NCBI RefSeq assembly: GCF_001905465.1
Contig: NZ_LISX01000001.1
Location: 1-64,000, forward strand
Length of the DNA: 64,000 nucleotides
Direction: 5' to 3'
Origin: Kitasatospora sp. CB01950
GTDB taxonomy: Bacteria > Actinomycetota > Actinomycetes > Streptomycetales > Streptomycetaceae
The position numbers were made by a program, and so were the translations under genes. Below the pieces are notes generated by a model. It saw nothing but the letters and a program-made list of their open reading frames with translations. It ran no database searches and was not told where the DNA came from. This document shows, one piece after another, positions 50,463 through 63,996 of the stretch. The first letter of the stretch is position 1, and every line of letters starts with the position of its first letter.

Positions 50463-50570
50463 GAGCAACGGGCACTAGCCTACCCGCTCCTGGGCAACGC
50501 CCCACGCGGGTTTCGGACCGGCCCCGGCAGGTGCTCCGCGGGCCGGTCCGAGGAAGACTCGTGCGTCAGC

Positions 50571-50699
50571 TCAGCGGCCGGCCGGGACCGGGTCGGTCGC
50601 CTCGGTCCACAGGTCCTGCTCGGCGCGGTCCGCCTGGACCTGACGGTAGACAAAGAAGCCGCCGAGGGCGACCAGGGCGACCAGGAGAAGCTTCTTCAC
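50571..50699 (-). CDS. DLW-39 family small membrane protein
   Basis: A 42-aa protein with one membrane helix (about 3-18) and the DLW motif (AEQDLWTEATDPVP) that names the family of about 39-residue actinomycete proteins. GTG at 50699 is supported by GAGGT six bases upstream. Function unknown; the gene is regularly found near gyrA and DUF3566. Confidence 0.85.
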   Translation of the reverse strand: MKKLLLVALVALGGFFVYRQVQADRAEQDLWTEATDPVPAGR

Positions 50700-50964
50700 C
50701 GCGGGACCTCGTCCTTCTTGCTTGCTTGGATGTAAGGGTACGAACCAGCGGTCAGGCTGAAGACCGCCCTGGGGCCGATGATACACACCGGTAACCGGTT
50801 CAGAAGCGGCCCCGCCACCGTCAACCGGCCGATCTGCAAGCGCCTTTGACGCTTCCGAACCAGTACGGTCATCGGACTGCGAGCCCACTCCCTCCCTCGA
50901 GTACCGACGAGTCGGGCCCGCCGTCGGTTCCGCACCGGCGACGGGCCTTTCGAACACCCGCCAA

Positions 50965-51882
50965 CTATCCGCGACGACGCCTGCGCAGAAGGGCGACATC
51001 CCGCCGGATCGCCCGGACGTCCTCGCTCAGCGCGTCCAGCCGGCCGCCGTGGGCGTCCAGCCGCGACTCCTGCCGGGCGACCCGCGCACTGATCGCGGAG
51101 ATCACCACGCCCTGCGCCTCCAACCGCCGGTCGACCGACCCGAGCGCGTCGACCAGCTCGGCGACATCCACCCACTCCTCCCCCACCGGCGGCGCGGCCG
51201 GCAGGCACTCCTCGAGCGGCTCCAGCCCGTCGATCCGCCGCCGCCACGCCGCCACGGCCGGATCCCGCCGCACCGCTTCCTCCTCGTCCCACCGCAACTC
51301 GCTCCACCGCTTCCACGGCCGCGCCCGGAACGGCCGTACCCCCGGCGGCTCCGCGGCCCGCTCGACCAGATCGAGCAGCCGGCTGCGGACCGCACGGGCG
51401 ACCTCGCTGTCCCGCAGCAGCATCGCGACGTTCAGCACGGCCCGCGGCGAGTACAGCGCGACACCGTTCCCGCCGCCCTGGGGACGACGCCCGGCGGGGC
51501 CTTCCGGGTCGCTGACCTGCCAGACCTTCATCTTGAAGGTCTGGTCGGCCGAGTTATCCACAGGGCTCACGGACGGATCGCCCGCTTCCGCCTGCGGCAG
51601 GCCACCGACCTGCCAGAGTGACACCTTGTCACTCTGGTGGCCGGGGTTGTCCACAGGCTTGAGGACGGTGTACCCGTTGCTCTCCAACTCCTGGCGGTGG
51701 CGCCGGACCATTTGCCGCAGGACGTTCTCACCGACCCCGAAGTAGTCGGCGACCATCCGCGTGGTGACGTGCAGCCCGTCGGGCAGCAGGACGAGGGCCT
51801 TGACCTCGTCAAGGACTTCGGTGCGCTCGCACAGGCCGCTTCGGAGTGTCCTGGATTCGAGCAGGGCGGCTTCCATGGACAT
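50965..51882 (-). CDS. Phage antirepressor-like protein with internal palindromic repeats
   Basis: A 305-aa protein of unknown function. The N-terminal part (about 25-75) resembles a winged or antirepressor-type DNA-binding region (VTTRMVADYFGVGENVLRQM). Residues about 118-170 contain LYSPRAVLNVAMLLRDSEVA, a block shared with Rha/KilA-type regulators of Streptomyces. Between them lie two copies of a PVDN...WQV segment (about 76-125) encoded by palindromic DNA. The C-terminus (about 245-305) is a predicted coiled coil ending in poly-Arg. ATG at 51882 has GTGAGG upstream. No phage genes adjoin it, so this is probably a domesticated or chromosomal regulator. Confidence 0.7.
   Translation of the reverse strand: MSMEAALLESRTLRSGLCERTEVLDEVKALVLLPDGLHVTTRMVADYFGVGENVLRQMVRRHRQELESNGYTVLKPVDNPGHQSDKVSLWQVGGLPQAEAGDPSVSPVDNSADQTFKMKVWQVSDPEGPAGRRPQGGGNGVALYSPRAVLNVAMLLRDSEVARAVRSRLLDLVERAAEPPGVRPFRARPWKRWSELRWDEEEAVRRDPAVAAWRRRIDGLEPLEECLPAAPPVGEEWVDVAELVDALGSVDRRLEAQGVVISAISARVARQESRLDAHGGRLDALSEDVRAIRRDVALLRRRRRG
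51514..51657. repeat. Two in-frame 51-bp units, each a perfect palindrome plus a DnaA-box-like motif
   Basis: Units at 51514-51564 and 51607-51657 (93-base period) match at 37 of 51 positions. Each has a 25-base palindrome with perfect 11-base arms and a 3-base centre (51520-51544 and 51613-51637), a 9-base spacer, then TT(A/G)TCCACAGG. Four arm positions differ between copies and all four are compensated, so the pairing is kept while the sequence changes. Confidence 0.9.
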
Positions 51883-52124
51883 GGGAATGCCTCACAGGGT
51901 GAAAGAAGACGTGACGGGGGAACCGCCCGGGTGCCCGGGGCGGGCGGGGCCGGTCATCCGCCGGCCGGAGCAGAGGTCGCGCTGTGTCCCACGTCACCCA
52001 ATGACCGGGTCTGTCGCCCGGCTATCCCCGACTTCACATCAGTTTCGAGTCAACTCACCCTGTGTTTCGCCTCTGCGCACCAGACTCAACGAGCCGTCGC
52101 GGCCGGAGGTTACGGGGAAAATGT

Positions 52125-52159
52125 CGAAGGCCCCGATCACCAGGTGATCGGGGCCTTCG
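52125..52159 (-). terminator. Terminator after tRNA-Ile
   Basis: Fifteen-base perfect arms (52125-52139 and 52145-52159) with a CCAGG loop, seven bases beyond the tRNA 3' end. A TTTTCCCC tract follows on the leftward strand. Confidence 0.88.
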
Positions 52160-52165
52160 CGCCGG

Positions 52166-52239
52166 TGGGCCTAACAGGACTTGAACCTGTGGCCTCTTCC
52201 TTATCAGGGAAGCGCTCTAACCGTCTGAGCTATAGGCCC
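52166..52239 (-). tRNA. tRNA-Ile (GAT)
   Basis: 74 bases. Acceptor GGGCCTA pairs with TAGGCCC, the anticodon loop CTGATAA carries GAT, and the T-arm is ACAGGTTCAAGTCCTGT. The gene is leftward like tRNA-Ala, about 1.7 kb away. Confidence 0.96.
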
Positions 52240-52255
52240 TTGCCGCACTGAAAGA

Positions 52256-53629
52256 TTAGCGGACCGATGGCCGATCTCCCAAATCCGTATCCGCGGTGTC
52301 CGTCGGACGGTGCTGCTCAGGGGGTTCGGCGAGCCACTGGGCGCGGGTTGCGGGGAGCCGGGAGGCGCCCGCGGGGGTGGGGCGGACGGCGAGGACCTGG
52401 TTGATGCCGATGCGGTTCTGCTCGAAGGCGAGGGCGCAGGCGGCCATGTAGAGCCGCCAGACCCGGGCCCGGCCGCGGCCGGCCAGCGAGACGGCGTCGG
52501 GCCAGTGGGCCTCCAGGTTGGCGACCCACTCGCGGAGAGTGAGGCCGTAGTGCTCGCGGAGGGCCTCGACGTCGCGCACCTCGAAGCCGGCCTCCTCCAG
52601 TCGGGTGACGGTGGTGCCGACGGGGGAGAGCTCGCCGTCGGGGAAGACGTAGCGGTCGATGAAGGGGGAGAGCCGGTACTTCTCGCCGGGCTCCAGCGGG
52701 CGGCGGGCGATCTGGTGGTTGAGCAGGCGGCCGCCGGGGGCGAGCAGGTCGTACAGGTGGCGGGCGTAGACCAGGTACTGGGCCGAGCCGACGTGCTCGG
52801 CCATGCCGACGCTGGAGACGGCGTCGAAGGGGCCGTCGGGGATCTCCCGGTAGTCCTGCAGCCGGATCTCGATCCGGTCGGTCAGACCGGCCTCGGCGAC
52901 CCGCTCGCGGGCCAGCGCGACCTGCTCGGTGGAGATGGAGACGCCGACCGCCCGGACGCCGTAGTGGCGGGCCGCGTGCAGGACCAGGGAGCCCCAGCCG
53001 CAGCCGACGTCCAGCAGCCTCATGCCGGGGCGCAGGCCGAGCTTGCGGCAGATCAGGTCGAGCTTGGCCTCCTGGGCGTCCTCCAGGCTCTTCGCGGCGG
53101 GCGTCCAGTAGGCGCACGAGTAGACCATGGTGGGGCCGAGGACGAGGCCGTAGAAGTCGTTGCCGACGTCGTAGTGGTGGCTGATCGCGGCGCGGTCGCG
53201 GCGGCGGCTGTGCGCGCTGCCGCGGCGGTCCCGGACCTCCTCGGGCGGGGGCGTGGGCGCGGGGCCGAGGGCGCCCAGGCGCAGGGCGGTGCCGAGCAGC
53301 CGGCGGCCGTGGGCCCCGAGGAGTCGGCGCGGGCCGAGCTGGAGGCCGCGGACGTCCGGGTCCTCGGCGAAGGCGGCGACGGCGTCCAGCACCTCGTAGA
53401 GGTCGGTGCCGGGGTCGAGTTCGAGGTCGCCGGAGACGTAGGCGCGGGCCAGGCCGAGTTCGCCGGGGGACCAGACCAGTCGGCGCAGGGCCCGCCGGTT
53501 GCGCAGGACGACGGTGGGCGCGCCGGGCGGGCCGGCCTGGGAGCCGTCCCAGGTGCGGACCCGCAGGGGGAGCCGACGGCCGATCAGGCCTTCGAGCGCT
53601 CGGACCAGTTGCTGTGCGTTCTCCGCCAT
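52256..53629 (-). CDS. Cyclopropane-fatty-acyl-phospholipid synthase family methyltransferase
   Basis: A 457-aa SAM-dependent methyltransferase of the CFA synthase family, acting on double bonds of membrane lipid acyl chains. It has an N-terminal lipid-binding segment (about 1-125), AISHHYDVGNDFYGLVLGP, the SAM motif LLDVGCGWGSLVLHAA and GMAEHVGSAQY with the bicarbonate-site Glu. ATG at 53629 follows GGGAGG. It lies between DUF3566 and tRNA-Ile and is probably a separate transcript, since a terminator stands after DUF3566. Confidence 0.92.
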   Translation of the reverse strand: MAENAQQLVRALEGLIGRRLPLRVRTWDGSQAGPPGAPTVVLRNRRALRRLVWSPGELGLARAYVSGDLELDPGTDLYEVLDAVAAFAEDPDVRGLQLGPRRLLGAHGRRLLGTALRLGALGPAPTPPPEEVRDRRGSAHSRRRDRAAISHHYDVGNDFYGLVLGPTMVYSCAYWTPAAKSLEDAQEAKLDLICRKLGLRPGMRLLDVGCGWGSLVLHAARHYGVRAVGVSISTEQVALARERVAEAGLTDRIEIRLQDYREIPDGPFDAVSSVGMAEHVGSAQYLVYARHLYDLLAPGGRLLNHQIARRPLEPGEKYRLSPFIDRYVFPDGELSPVGTTVTRLEEAGFEVRDVEALREHYGLTLREWVANLEAHWPDAVSLAGRGRARVWRLYMAACALAFEQNRIGINQVLAVRPTPAGASRLPATRAQWLAEPPEQHRPTDTADTDLGDRPSVR

Positions 53630-53792
53630 CACGGACCTCCCGACCGGCCGTACCCGTCCGGGCCGCCCGGTGTCCGCTGTCGCGGCCGGCCGGCCCCGTG
53701 CTCGTTCGCGTATTCCATTTGTCCATGCGGGAGCGGTGCCGCGGATCCCGGCGCGCCGCCCGGTCACCCGATTGCCGCCGGAGACGACGAAC

Positions 53793-53825
53793 GGGCCCCG
53801 AAGGCTTCAACAGCCTTCGGGGCCC
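53793..53825. terminator. Terminator after DUF3566 (gyrA region)
   Basis: Perfect 14-base arms (53793-53806 and 53812-53825) with a TCAAC loop, 27 bases beyond the DUF3566 stop. Confidence 0.85.
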
Positions 53826-53852
53826 GGGGAATTCCGCCGAACTGACGCGGGA

Positions 53853-54596
53853 TCAGTCCTCTTCGGCCAGCGTGAGTTCGATGCCGCCGGTGAAGCCGGC
53901 CGCGGTGTTGTAGATGAACGCGGCGAGGGTGGAGAGCGCCGTCATCAGGACCACGTCGACCACCGCGATCAGGGTGGTGAACATCATGACCTTGCCGAAC
54001 CCGATGTAGTCCATCAGGTTGAACGCGCCGGAGCTGTCGGTGCCGGTGACGTCCTTGAGGGTGCTGGTCAGCGAGTCGAAGACGCCGAGGCCGTCCAGGG
54101 TCATCCAGAGCACCGCGGAGGCCACGATGACGATCACGCCGACGGCCAGCGAGAGCAGGAAGCTGACCTTCATGACCGACCAGGGGTCGGCCTTGATGAT
54201 CCGCAGCCGGGCCCGGCGGACCCGGCCGGTGCCGCCGCCGGCGGCGTTCTGCGCGGGGCTGCCGGGGCGACGGGCCTGGCCGCCGCCCTGACCGCCGGGG
54301 GCACCGGGAGCGCCGCCCTGGGGCCCCGGGCCGCCGGTGAGGGTGCCGCGGGCCGGGGTGGGCTGGCCCTTGGCGTACGTGGTGGGCTGGGAGAAGCCGC
54401 CGGCGGGCGCGTTGCCGGGGGCGGGCGGGGTCTGGCCGCCGTAGCCCGGCTGGGCGGCGGCGCCCTGGCCGGCCTGGGGCATCACCGAGGTGGACGTGGC
54501 AGGGTTCTCGGGGCGCTGCGGCGCACCGTACGGTGTCCCGCCCGGTCCGCCCGACAGCCCGCCCGTGGCACCTCCAGCACCCGTGGCTCCGCTCAC
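53853..54596 (-). CDS. DUF3566 domain membrane protein
   Basis: A 247-aa protein. A Gly/Pro/Ala-rich, probably disordered N-terminus (about 1-125) precedes the DUF3566 domain (about 128-247) with two membrane helices and RLRIIKADPWSVMKVSFLLS. It follows gyrA in actinomycetes almost universally; in mycobacteria the equivalent Rv0007-type protein is linked to wall growth. GTG at 54596 after GGGAGG. Confidence 0.9.
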   Translation of the reverse strand: MSGATGAGGATGGLSGGPGGTPYGAPQRPENPATSTSVMPQAGQGAAAQPGYGGQTPPAPGNAPAGGFSQPTTYAKGQPTPARGTLTGGPGPQGGAPGAPGGQGGGQARRPGSPAQNAAGGGTGRVRRARLRIIKADPWSVMKVSFLLSLAVGVIVIVASAVLWMTLDGLGVFDSLTSTLKDVTGTDSSGAFNLMDYIGFGKVMMFTTLIAVVDVVLMTALSTLAAFIYNTAAGFTGGIELTLAEED

Positions 54597-54739
54597 CGTG
54601 GTCCTCCCGAACCGTCCGCCAGGCCGATCGAACCGCCTGGTCCGTGTTGTGCTCGCTCCGCCTGCCCGGTTGGCCTGCGGTCAACCCGCGGTGCCCGCCC
54701 CGCCGGAAGCGGAACGGGCACCACGGTCGCGGTCGTGCG

Positions 54740-57340
<2,601 letters not shown>

Positions 57341-57377
57341 TGGTGGTCAGTTTCCTTTCAACGATCCTGGGCGGACG

Positions 57378-59640
<2,263 letters not shown>

Positions 59641-60153
59641 TCAGCCCCAGGTGTCCCCGGGTCCCTTGCTGCCGGGCGCCCGCAACCGCCCGTAACCGCG
59701 CACCGGGGCGTCCGGGCCCAGCACCTTGATCACGCGGACCGTGCCGTGCCCCAGCTCGTGGTTCAGCCGGGCCACCAACTGGCGTGCCAGCAGCCGGAGT
59801 TGAGTGGCCCACGCGGTGGAGTCGCACTGCACGGTGAGCACCGCCTCGGCTTCCGCGTACGACTTGGGTTCACAGTGCGCAGCGATGTCCGGCCCGACGA
59901 TCTGCGACCAGCGGCCCATCACACCGCCCACCGCGGCCGGGGCCTCCCAGCCGCGTTCGGTGATCAGCCGGTTCAGTGCGGCGCCCAGCGGCACCGGGTC
60001 GCGGCCGTCCGCGCGGGCGCCGCTGCGCAGGCCGGTGCGCTTGGCCTCCCGGCGCTCGCGCACCTGCTCCCCGCGCTGGCGGGCCTGCTCCTTGGCGGCG
60101 CGCAGCGCCACCCGGGCCAGGTCCACACCCGAAAGCTCCGAGCCCTCCGACAT
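59641..60153 (-). CDS. dciA: DciA (DUF721) replicative helicase loader-type protein
   Basis: A 170-aa DUF721 protein. The domain (about 60-155) contains GGVMGRWSQIVGPDIAAHCEP and TVQCDSTAWATQLRLLARQL. DciA is the ancestral partner that loads DnaB in bacteria without DnaC, and the gene is fixed between recF and gyrB in actinomycetes. A basic N-terminal helix (KEQARQRGEQVRERREAKR) is typical. ATG at 60153; GTG one codon earlier is possible. Confidence 0.92.
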   Translation of the reverse strand: MSEGSELSGVDLARVALRAAKEQARQRGEQVRERREAKRTGLRSGARADGRDPVPLGAALNRLITERGWEAPAAVGGVMGRWSQIVGPDIAAHCEPKSYAEAEAVLTVQCDSTAWATQLRLLARQLVARLNHELGHGTVRVIKVLGPDAPVRGYGRLRAPGSKGPGDTWG

Positions 60154-60171
60154 CACGCTCCATCCCCAGGC

Positions 60172-60180
60172 TGTGGACAA
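60172..60180 (-). promoter_or_regulatory. Perfect DnaA box between recF and dciA
   Basis: TGTGGACAA, the complement of TTGTCCACA, in a 67-base intergenic gap about 20 bases upstream of the dciA start. Confidence 0.5.
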
Positions 60181-60220
60181 CCGACTCGACGAGCGGTCCA
60201 GGGTACGGGCTCGGCGGGGT

Positions 60221-61357
60221 TCACGGCGTGAGCCGGGTCACGGCGCCGTCGGAGACCGCGTAGCGCGCGCCGGTGAGGGCCTTCGGGACGTCCTCGGCGA
60301 CCGCGGCGGTGACCAGGACCTGTTCGCCGCCGGCCACCAGCTCGGCCAGCCGGTCGCGGCGGCGGGCGTCCAGTTCGGCGAAGACGTCGTCCAGGATCAG
60401 CACCGGTTCGCCGCCCTCGGAGCGCAGCAGTTCGTAGGAGGCGAGGCGCAGGGCCAGCGCGTACGACCAGGACTCGCCGTGGCTGGCGTAGCCCTTGGCG
60501 GGCAGCGGGCCGAGTCGCAGCAGCAGTTCGTCGCGGTGCGGGCCGACCAGGGTCAGGCCGCGCGCGACCTCCTGCGGCCGGGCCGCCTGCAGGGCGTCCA
60601 GCAGCTGCTGCTCGGCCTGTTCGCGGCTGCTCGGCAGCTCGCCCTCGAAGGAGTGGCGGTACTCCAGCACGGTCTCCCCGGCATCGGGGGCGAGCTGGCG
60701 GTAGGCCTCGGCGACCAGCGGCTGGAGGGCGGCCACCAGCTGGATCCGGAAGGCGGTCAGTTCGGCGCCGGTGCGGGCCAGGTGGCCGTCCCAGACCTCC
60801 AGGGTGGCCAGGTCGGCGGCCTTGCCGCCGCCGTGCCGCCGGGCCGTCGCGGCGGTCTTCAGCAGGGCGTTGCGCTGCTTCAGCACCCGCTCGTAGTCGG
60901 AGCGGACCCCGGCCAGCCGGGGCGCGCGGGCGGTCAGCAGCTCGTCCAGGAAGCGTCGGCGCTCGCCCGGGTCGCCCTTGACGAGCGTGAGGTCCTCGGG
61001 GGCGAACAGCACGGTGCGCAGCACGCCCAGCACGTCGCGCGGGCGGACGTTGTCGGAGCGGTTCAGCCGGGCCCGGTTGGCCTTGCCGGGGGTGATCTCC
61101 AGCTCCACCAGGGTGGTCCGGCCGCCCTGGCCGACCACACTGGCCCGGACCACCGCGCGTTCCGCGCCCAGGCGCACCAGCGGGGCGTCGGAGGCGACCC
61201 GGTGGCTGCCCAGCGTGGCGAGGTAGCCGATCGCCTCGACCAGGTTGGTCTTGCCCTGCCCGTTGGGCCCCACGAACGCGGTGACGCCCGGGTCGAGCGG
61301 AACCTCGACTCGGGCGTAGGAACGGAAGTCGGCGAGCGACAGGTGCGCGACGTGCAT
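60221..61357 (-). CDS. recF: DNA replication and repair protein RecF
   Basis: A 378-aa SMC-like ATPase that helps load RecA at gaps. Walker A is GPNGQGKT (30-37), the signature region is near [14 protein letters not shown], and Walker B is [27 protein letters not shown] is the usual start. ATG at 61357 has a weak ribosome-binding site and lies 36 bases after gnd. Confidence 0.97.
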   Translation of the reverse strand: MHVAHLSLADFRSYARVEVPLDPGVTAFVGPNGQGKTNLVEAIGYLATLGSHRVASDAPLVRLGAERAVVRASVVGQGGRTTLVELEITPGKANRARLNRSDNVRPRDVLGVLRTVLFAPEDLTLVKGDPGERRRFLDELLTARAPRLAGVRSDYERVLKQRNALLKTAATARRHGGGKAADLATLEVWDGHLARTGAELTAFRIQLVAALQPLVAEAYRQLAPDAGETVLEYRHSFEGELPSSREQAEQQLLDALQAARPQEVARGLTLVGPHRDELLLRLGPLPAKGYASHGESWSYALALRLASYELLRSEGGEPVLILDDVFAELDARRRDRLAELVAGGEQVLVTAAVAEDVPKALTGARYAVSDGAVTRLTP

Positions 61358-61393
61358 GACGGTGGACTGCGCTCGCCTTCTGGCCGTGGGTAC

Positions 61394-62269
61394 TTACTTG
61401 GACTCGACCGCGTGGCCGCCGAACTGGTTGCGCAGCGCGGCGATCATCTTCATCTGCGGCGAGTCCTCCTGGCGGGAGGCGAAGCGGGCGAACAGCGAGG
61501 CGGTGATGGCGGGCAGCGGCACCGCGTGGTCGATCGCGGCCTCGACCGTCCAGCGGCCCTCGCCGGAGTCGGCGGCCCAGCCCTTGAGCTTGGCCAGGTG
61601 CTCGTCGTCGTCCAGTGCCCGGACCGCCAGGTCGAGCAGCCAGGAACGGATGACGGTGCCCTCCTGCCAGCTGCGGAAGACCTCGCGCACGTCGGTGACC
61701 TCGGGGGCCGCCTCCAGCAGCTCCCAGCCCTCGGCGAAGGCCTGCATCATCGCGTACTCGATGCCGTTGTGGACCATCTTCGCGAAGTGGCCGGCGCCGA
61801 CCTTGCCGGCGTGCACCGAGCCGAACTCGCCCTCGGGCTTGAGCGCGTCGAAGATCGGCTGGACCTTCGCGACGTGCGCGGCGTCGCCGCCGTACATCAG
61901 CGCGTAGCCGTTCTCCAGGCCCCAGACGCCGCCGGAGACGCCGCAGTCGACGAAGCCGATGCCCTTGGCGGCCAGCAGCTCGGCGTGCTGGATGTCGTCG
62001 GTCCAGCGCGAGTTGCCGCCGTCCACCACCACGTCGCCGGGGGAGAGCAGCTCGGCCAGGTGCTCGACGGTCTCCTGGGTGGGGCCGCCGGCCGGGACCA
62101 TCACCCACACCACGCGGGGGCCCTCGAGCTTGGCGATCAGCTGCTCCACGCTGTCGACGTCGGCGAGGTCGGGGTTGCGGTCGTAGCCGATGACGGTGTG
62201 GCCGGCGCGGCGGATGCGCTCGCGCATGTTGCCGCCCATCTTGCCGAGACCGATGAGGCCGAGCTGCAT
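61394..62269 (-). CDS. gnd: 6-phosphogluconate dehydrogenase (decarboxylating), short form
   Basis: A 291-aa short-form (YqeC/GndA-like) enzyme making ribulose-5-phosphate, CO2 and reduced cofactor. The dinucleotide motif GLIGLGKMGGNM, DGGNSRWTDD, GVSGGVWGLENGYALM and KMVHNGIEYAMMQ are present; the Lys and Asn are catalytic. The short length is typical for actinomycetes with this gene between dnaN and recF. ATG at 62269 follows AAGGA. Confidence 0.95.
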   Translation of the reverse strand: MQLGLIGLGKMGGNMRERIRRAGHTVIGYDRNPDLADVDSVEQLIAKLEGPRVVWVMVPAGGPTQETVEHLAELLSPGDVVVDGGNSRWTDDIQHAELLAAKGIGFVDCGVSGGVWGLENGYALMYGGDAAHVAKVQPIFDALKPEGEFGSVHAGKVGAGHFAKMVHNGIEYAMMQAFAEGWELLEAAPEVTDVREVFRSWQEGTVIRSWLLDLAVRALDDDEHLAKLKGWAADSGEGRWTVEAAIDHAVPLPAITASLFARFASRQEDSPQMKMIAALRNQFGGHAVESK

Positions 62270-62359
62270 GACAAGTCCTTCACTGTGGTGTCGTGCCTGA
62301 CGGCGGCGCCGTTGCCGCGCTCCCCGAGCCTACGCCGACGATCAGGCCGCTCCGGGCAG

Positions 62360-62400
62360 CCACAGGGGCGCGGAGGCCGGTGCCTCTCGCGCCCCTGTGG
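62360..62400 (-). terminator. Terminator after dnaN
   Basis: Thirteen-base perfect arms (62360-62372 and 62388-62400) with an inner GAGGC/GCCTC stem, directly beyond the dnaN stop on the leftward strand. This suggests that gnd and recF can be transcribed separately. Confidence 0.8.
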
Positions 62401-62413
62401 ACGTGACTTCGGG

Positions 62414-63544
62414 TCAGCCGGACAGCCGAACCGGCATGATCAGGTACTGGTAGGCCTCGTCCGGCTCCGCGTCGACCGCGGCCTTGCCGGTGAGCAGGGC
62501 CGGCTTGGTCGGGGTGGTGAAGCTCAGCTGCGCGTACGCGGCGTCGATCGCCTTGAGCCCCTCCTCCAGGTAGCCGGGGTTGAACGCGATCGAGATGTCG
62601 TCGCCCTCGAGGTCCGCCTCGACCCGCTCGGAGGCCTGGGCGTCGTCGCCCGAGCCGGCCTCCAGGGTGAGCACGCCCTGCTCGAAGTTCAGCCGGACCG
62701 GGGTGTTGCGCTCGGCCACCAGCGAGACGCGCTTGAGCGCCTCCAGGAACGGCTGGGTCTGCACCGCGGCGACCGCCGAGAACTCGGTCGGGAAGATCGA
62801 CCGGAACTTCGGGAACTCGCCCTCCAGCAGGCGGGTGGTGGTCCGCCGGCCGGCGCCCTCGAAGCCGATCAGGCCCTCGCCGGCACCGCCGGTGGACAGC
62901 GCGATCGACACGTGGTCGCCGCTGCCCAGGGACTTGGCGATGTCCTGCAGGGTCTTGGCCGGGACGAGCGCGACGGCGTTGATGTCGTCCTGCTCGGGCT
63001 TCCACAGCAGCTCGCGGACGGCGAACCGGTACCGGTCGGTGGCGGCCAGGGTGATCCCGCTGCCGTTGATCTCGACCCGGACGCCGGTCAGCACCGGCAG
63101 GGTGTCGTCGCGGCCGGCGGCGACCGCGGCCTGGCTGACCGCCGAGGCGAACACGTCGCCCGGGACGGTGCCGGTGGCGGTCGGCATCTGCGGCAGCGAC
63201 GGGTACTCGTCGACCGGCAGGGTCGGCAGGGTGAACCGCGAGCTGCCGCAGACCACGCTGACCCGCATGCCGTCGGTGGAGATCTCCACCGGGCGGTTCG
63301 GCAGGTTGCGCGAGATGTCGTTGAGCAGGCGGCCGGAGACCAGGACGGTGCCGGCCTCCTCGACGTCCGCCTCCAGCTCGACCCGGGCCGACACCTCGTA
63401 GTCGAACCCGGAGAGCGCCAGCGTGCCTTCCTGTGCCGTCAGCAGCAGGCCGGCCAGCACCGGCACCGGCGGCCGCGCGGGGAGGCTGCGGGCGGCCCAG
63501 GCCACCGCCTCCGCGAGGACATCACGCTCCACCCGGAACTTCAC
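62414..63544 (-). CDS. dnaN: DNA polymerase III beta subunit (sliding clamp)
   Basis: A 376-aa sliding clamp with three similar domains of about 120 residues each. KFRVERDVLAEAVAWAARSL starts the first, TDRYRFAVRELLW closes the second, and QYLIMPVRL is the C-terminal peptide that lines the protein-binding cleft. GTG at 63544 has AGGAGG nine bases upstream. The frame upstream runs into the origin region and is not coding. Confidence 0.97.
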   Translation of the reverse strand: MKFRVERDVLAEAVAWAARSLPARPPVPVLAGLLLTAQEGTLALSGFDYEVSARVELEADVEEAGTVLVSGRLLNDISRNLPNRPVEISTDGMRVSVVCGSSRFTLPTLPVDEYPSLPQMPTATGTVPGDVFASAVSQAAVAAGRDDTLPVLTGVRVEINGSGITLAATDRYRFAVRELLWKPEQDDINAVALVPAKTLQDIAKSLGSGDHVSIALSTGGAGEGLIGFEGAGRRTTTRLLEGEFPKFRSIFPTEFSAVAAVQTQPFLEALKRVSLVAERNTPVRLNFEQGVLTLEAGSGDDAQASERVEADLEGDDISIAFNPGYLEEGLKAIDAAYAQLSFTTPTKPALLTGKAAVDAEPDEAYQYLIMPVRLSG

Positions 63545-63737
63545 CGGTAACCGCCTCCTGGCTGCTGTCGCCGCGCCGTCGACTCGTACGTCCGACCGGC
63601 GCTGTTGATCGTCTTCCGGCTCCCCGCCGACCGGATTCGCTCCGCTCGGCTTCCAGGTGCCGAAGGACAGTCTGACGTACTCGGCCGACAGTCGGGGCAG
63701 ATGGGCGGAAGCAGGCCGAACAGATGTCGGGGCCCGG

Positions 63738-63996
63738 TTGTCCACAGATTCGGGCCACCCCCACTGTTGATCAAGTCACCTGGTCTCTATGTGTAGCAGT
63801 AGTAGTAGGGCCTGTGGATACCGTGGATAACCCTGTTTCCGCAGGTCAGAGCAGGTTTTTTGTCCACAGTGACTGTGGACGGCCGCTGTGGACAAGCAGG
63901 GCCTGCTGTGGACAGCGGAGCGTAATCCACAGGGCACCCTCGGTATCCACAGGTTGTCCCCAGGTTCATCCACAGAAATCGTCCGGGTTATCCACG
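63738..63996. other. oriC: Origin of replication (oriC), partial: DnaA-box array
   Basis: About twelve DnaA-box-like nonamers lie within 260 bases. Perfect TTGTCCACA boxes are at 63738, 63860 and, inverted, 63887. One-mismatch forms include 63813, 63822, 63874, 63907, 63923, 63943, 63954, 63966 and 63988. Boxes near 63813-63915 are mostly inverted and those from 63923 onward mostly direct. The gene-free stretch from 63545 to the window end (456 bases) is the dnaN side of the dnaA-dnaN intergenic origin; dnaA lies beyond the edge. Confidence 0.93.

Noticed and set aside
50390..52239. tRNA genes as attachment sites of an integrated element, with the antirepressor-like gene as cargo
   Set aside because: No integrase, excisionase or duplicated tRNA 3' end was found, and flanking gene order looks like the ordinary core layout.
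63545..63745. N-terminal extension of dnaN
   Set aside because: The frame is open to 63745, but the AGGAGG site and family start fix GTG at 63544; the upstream part is origin DNA.
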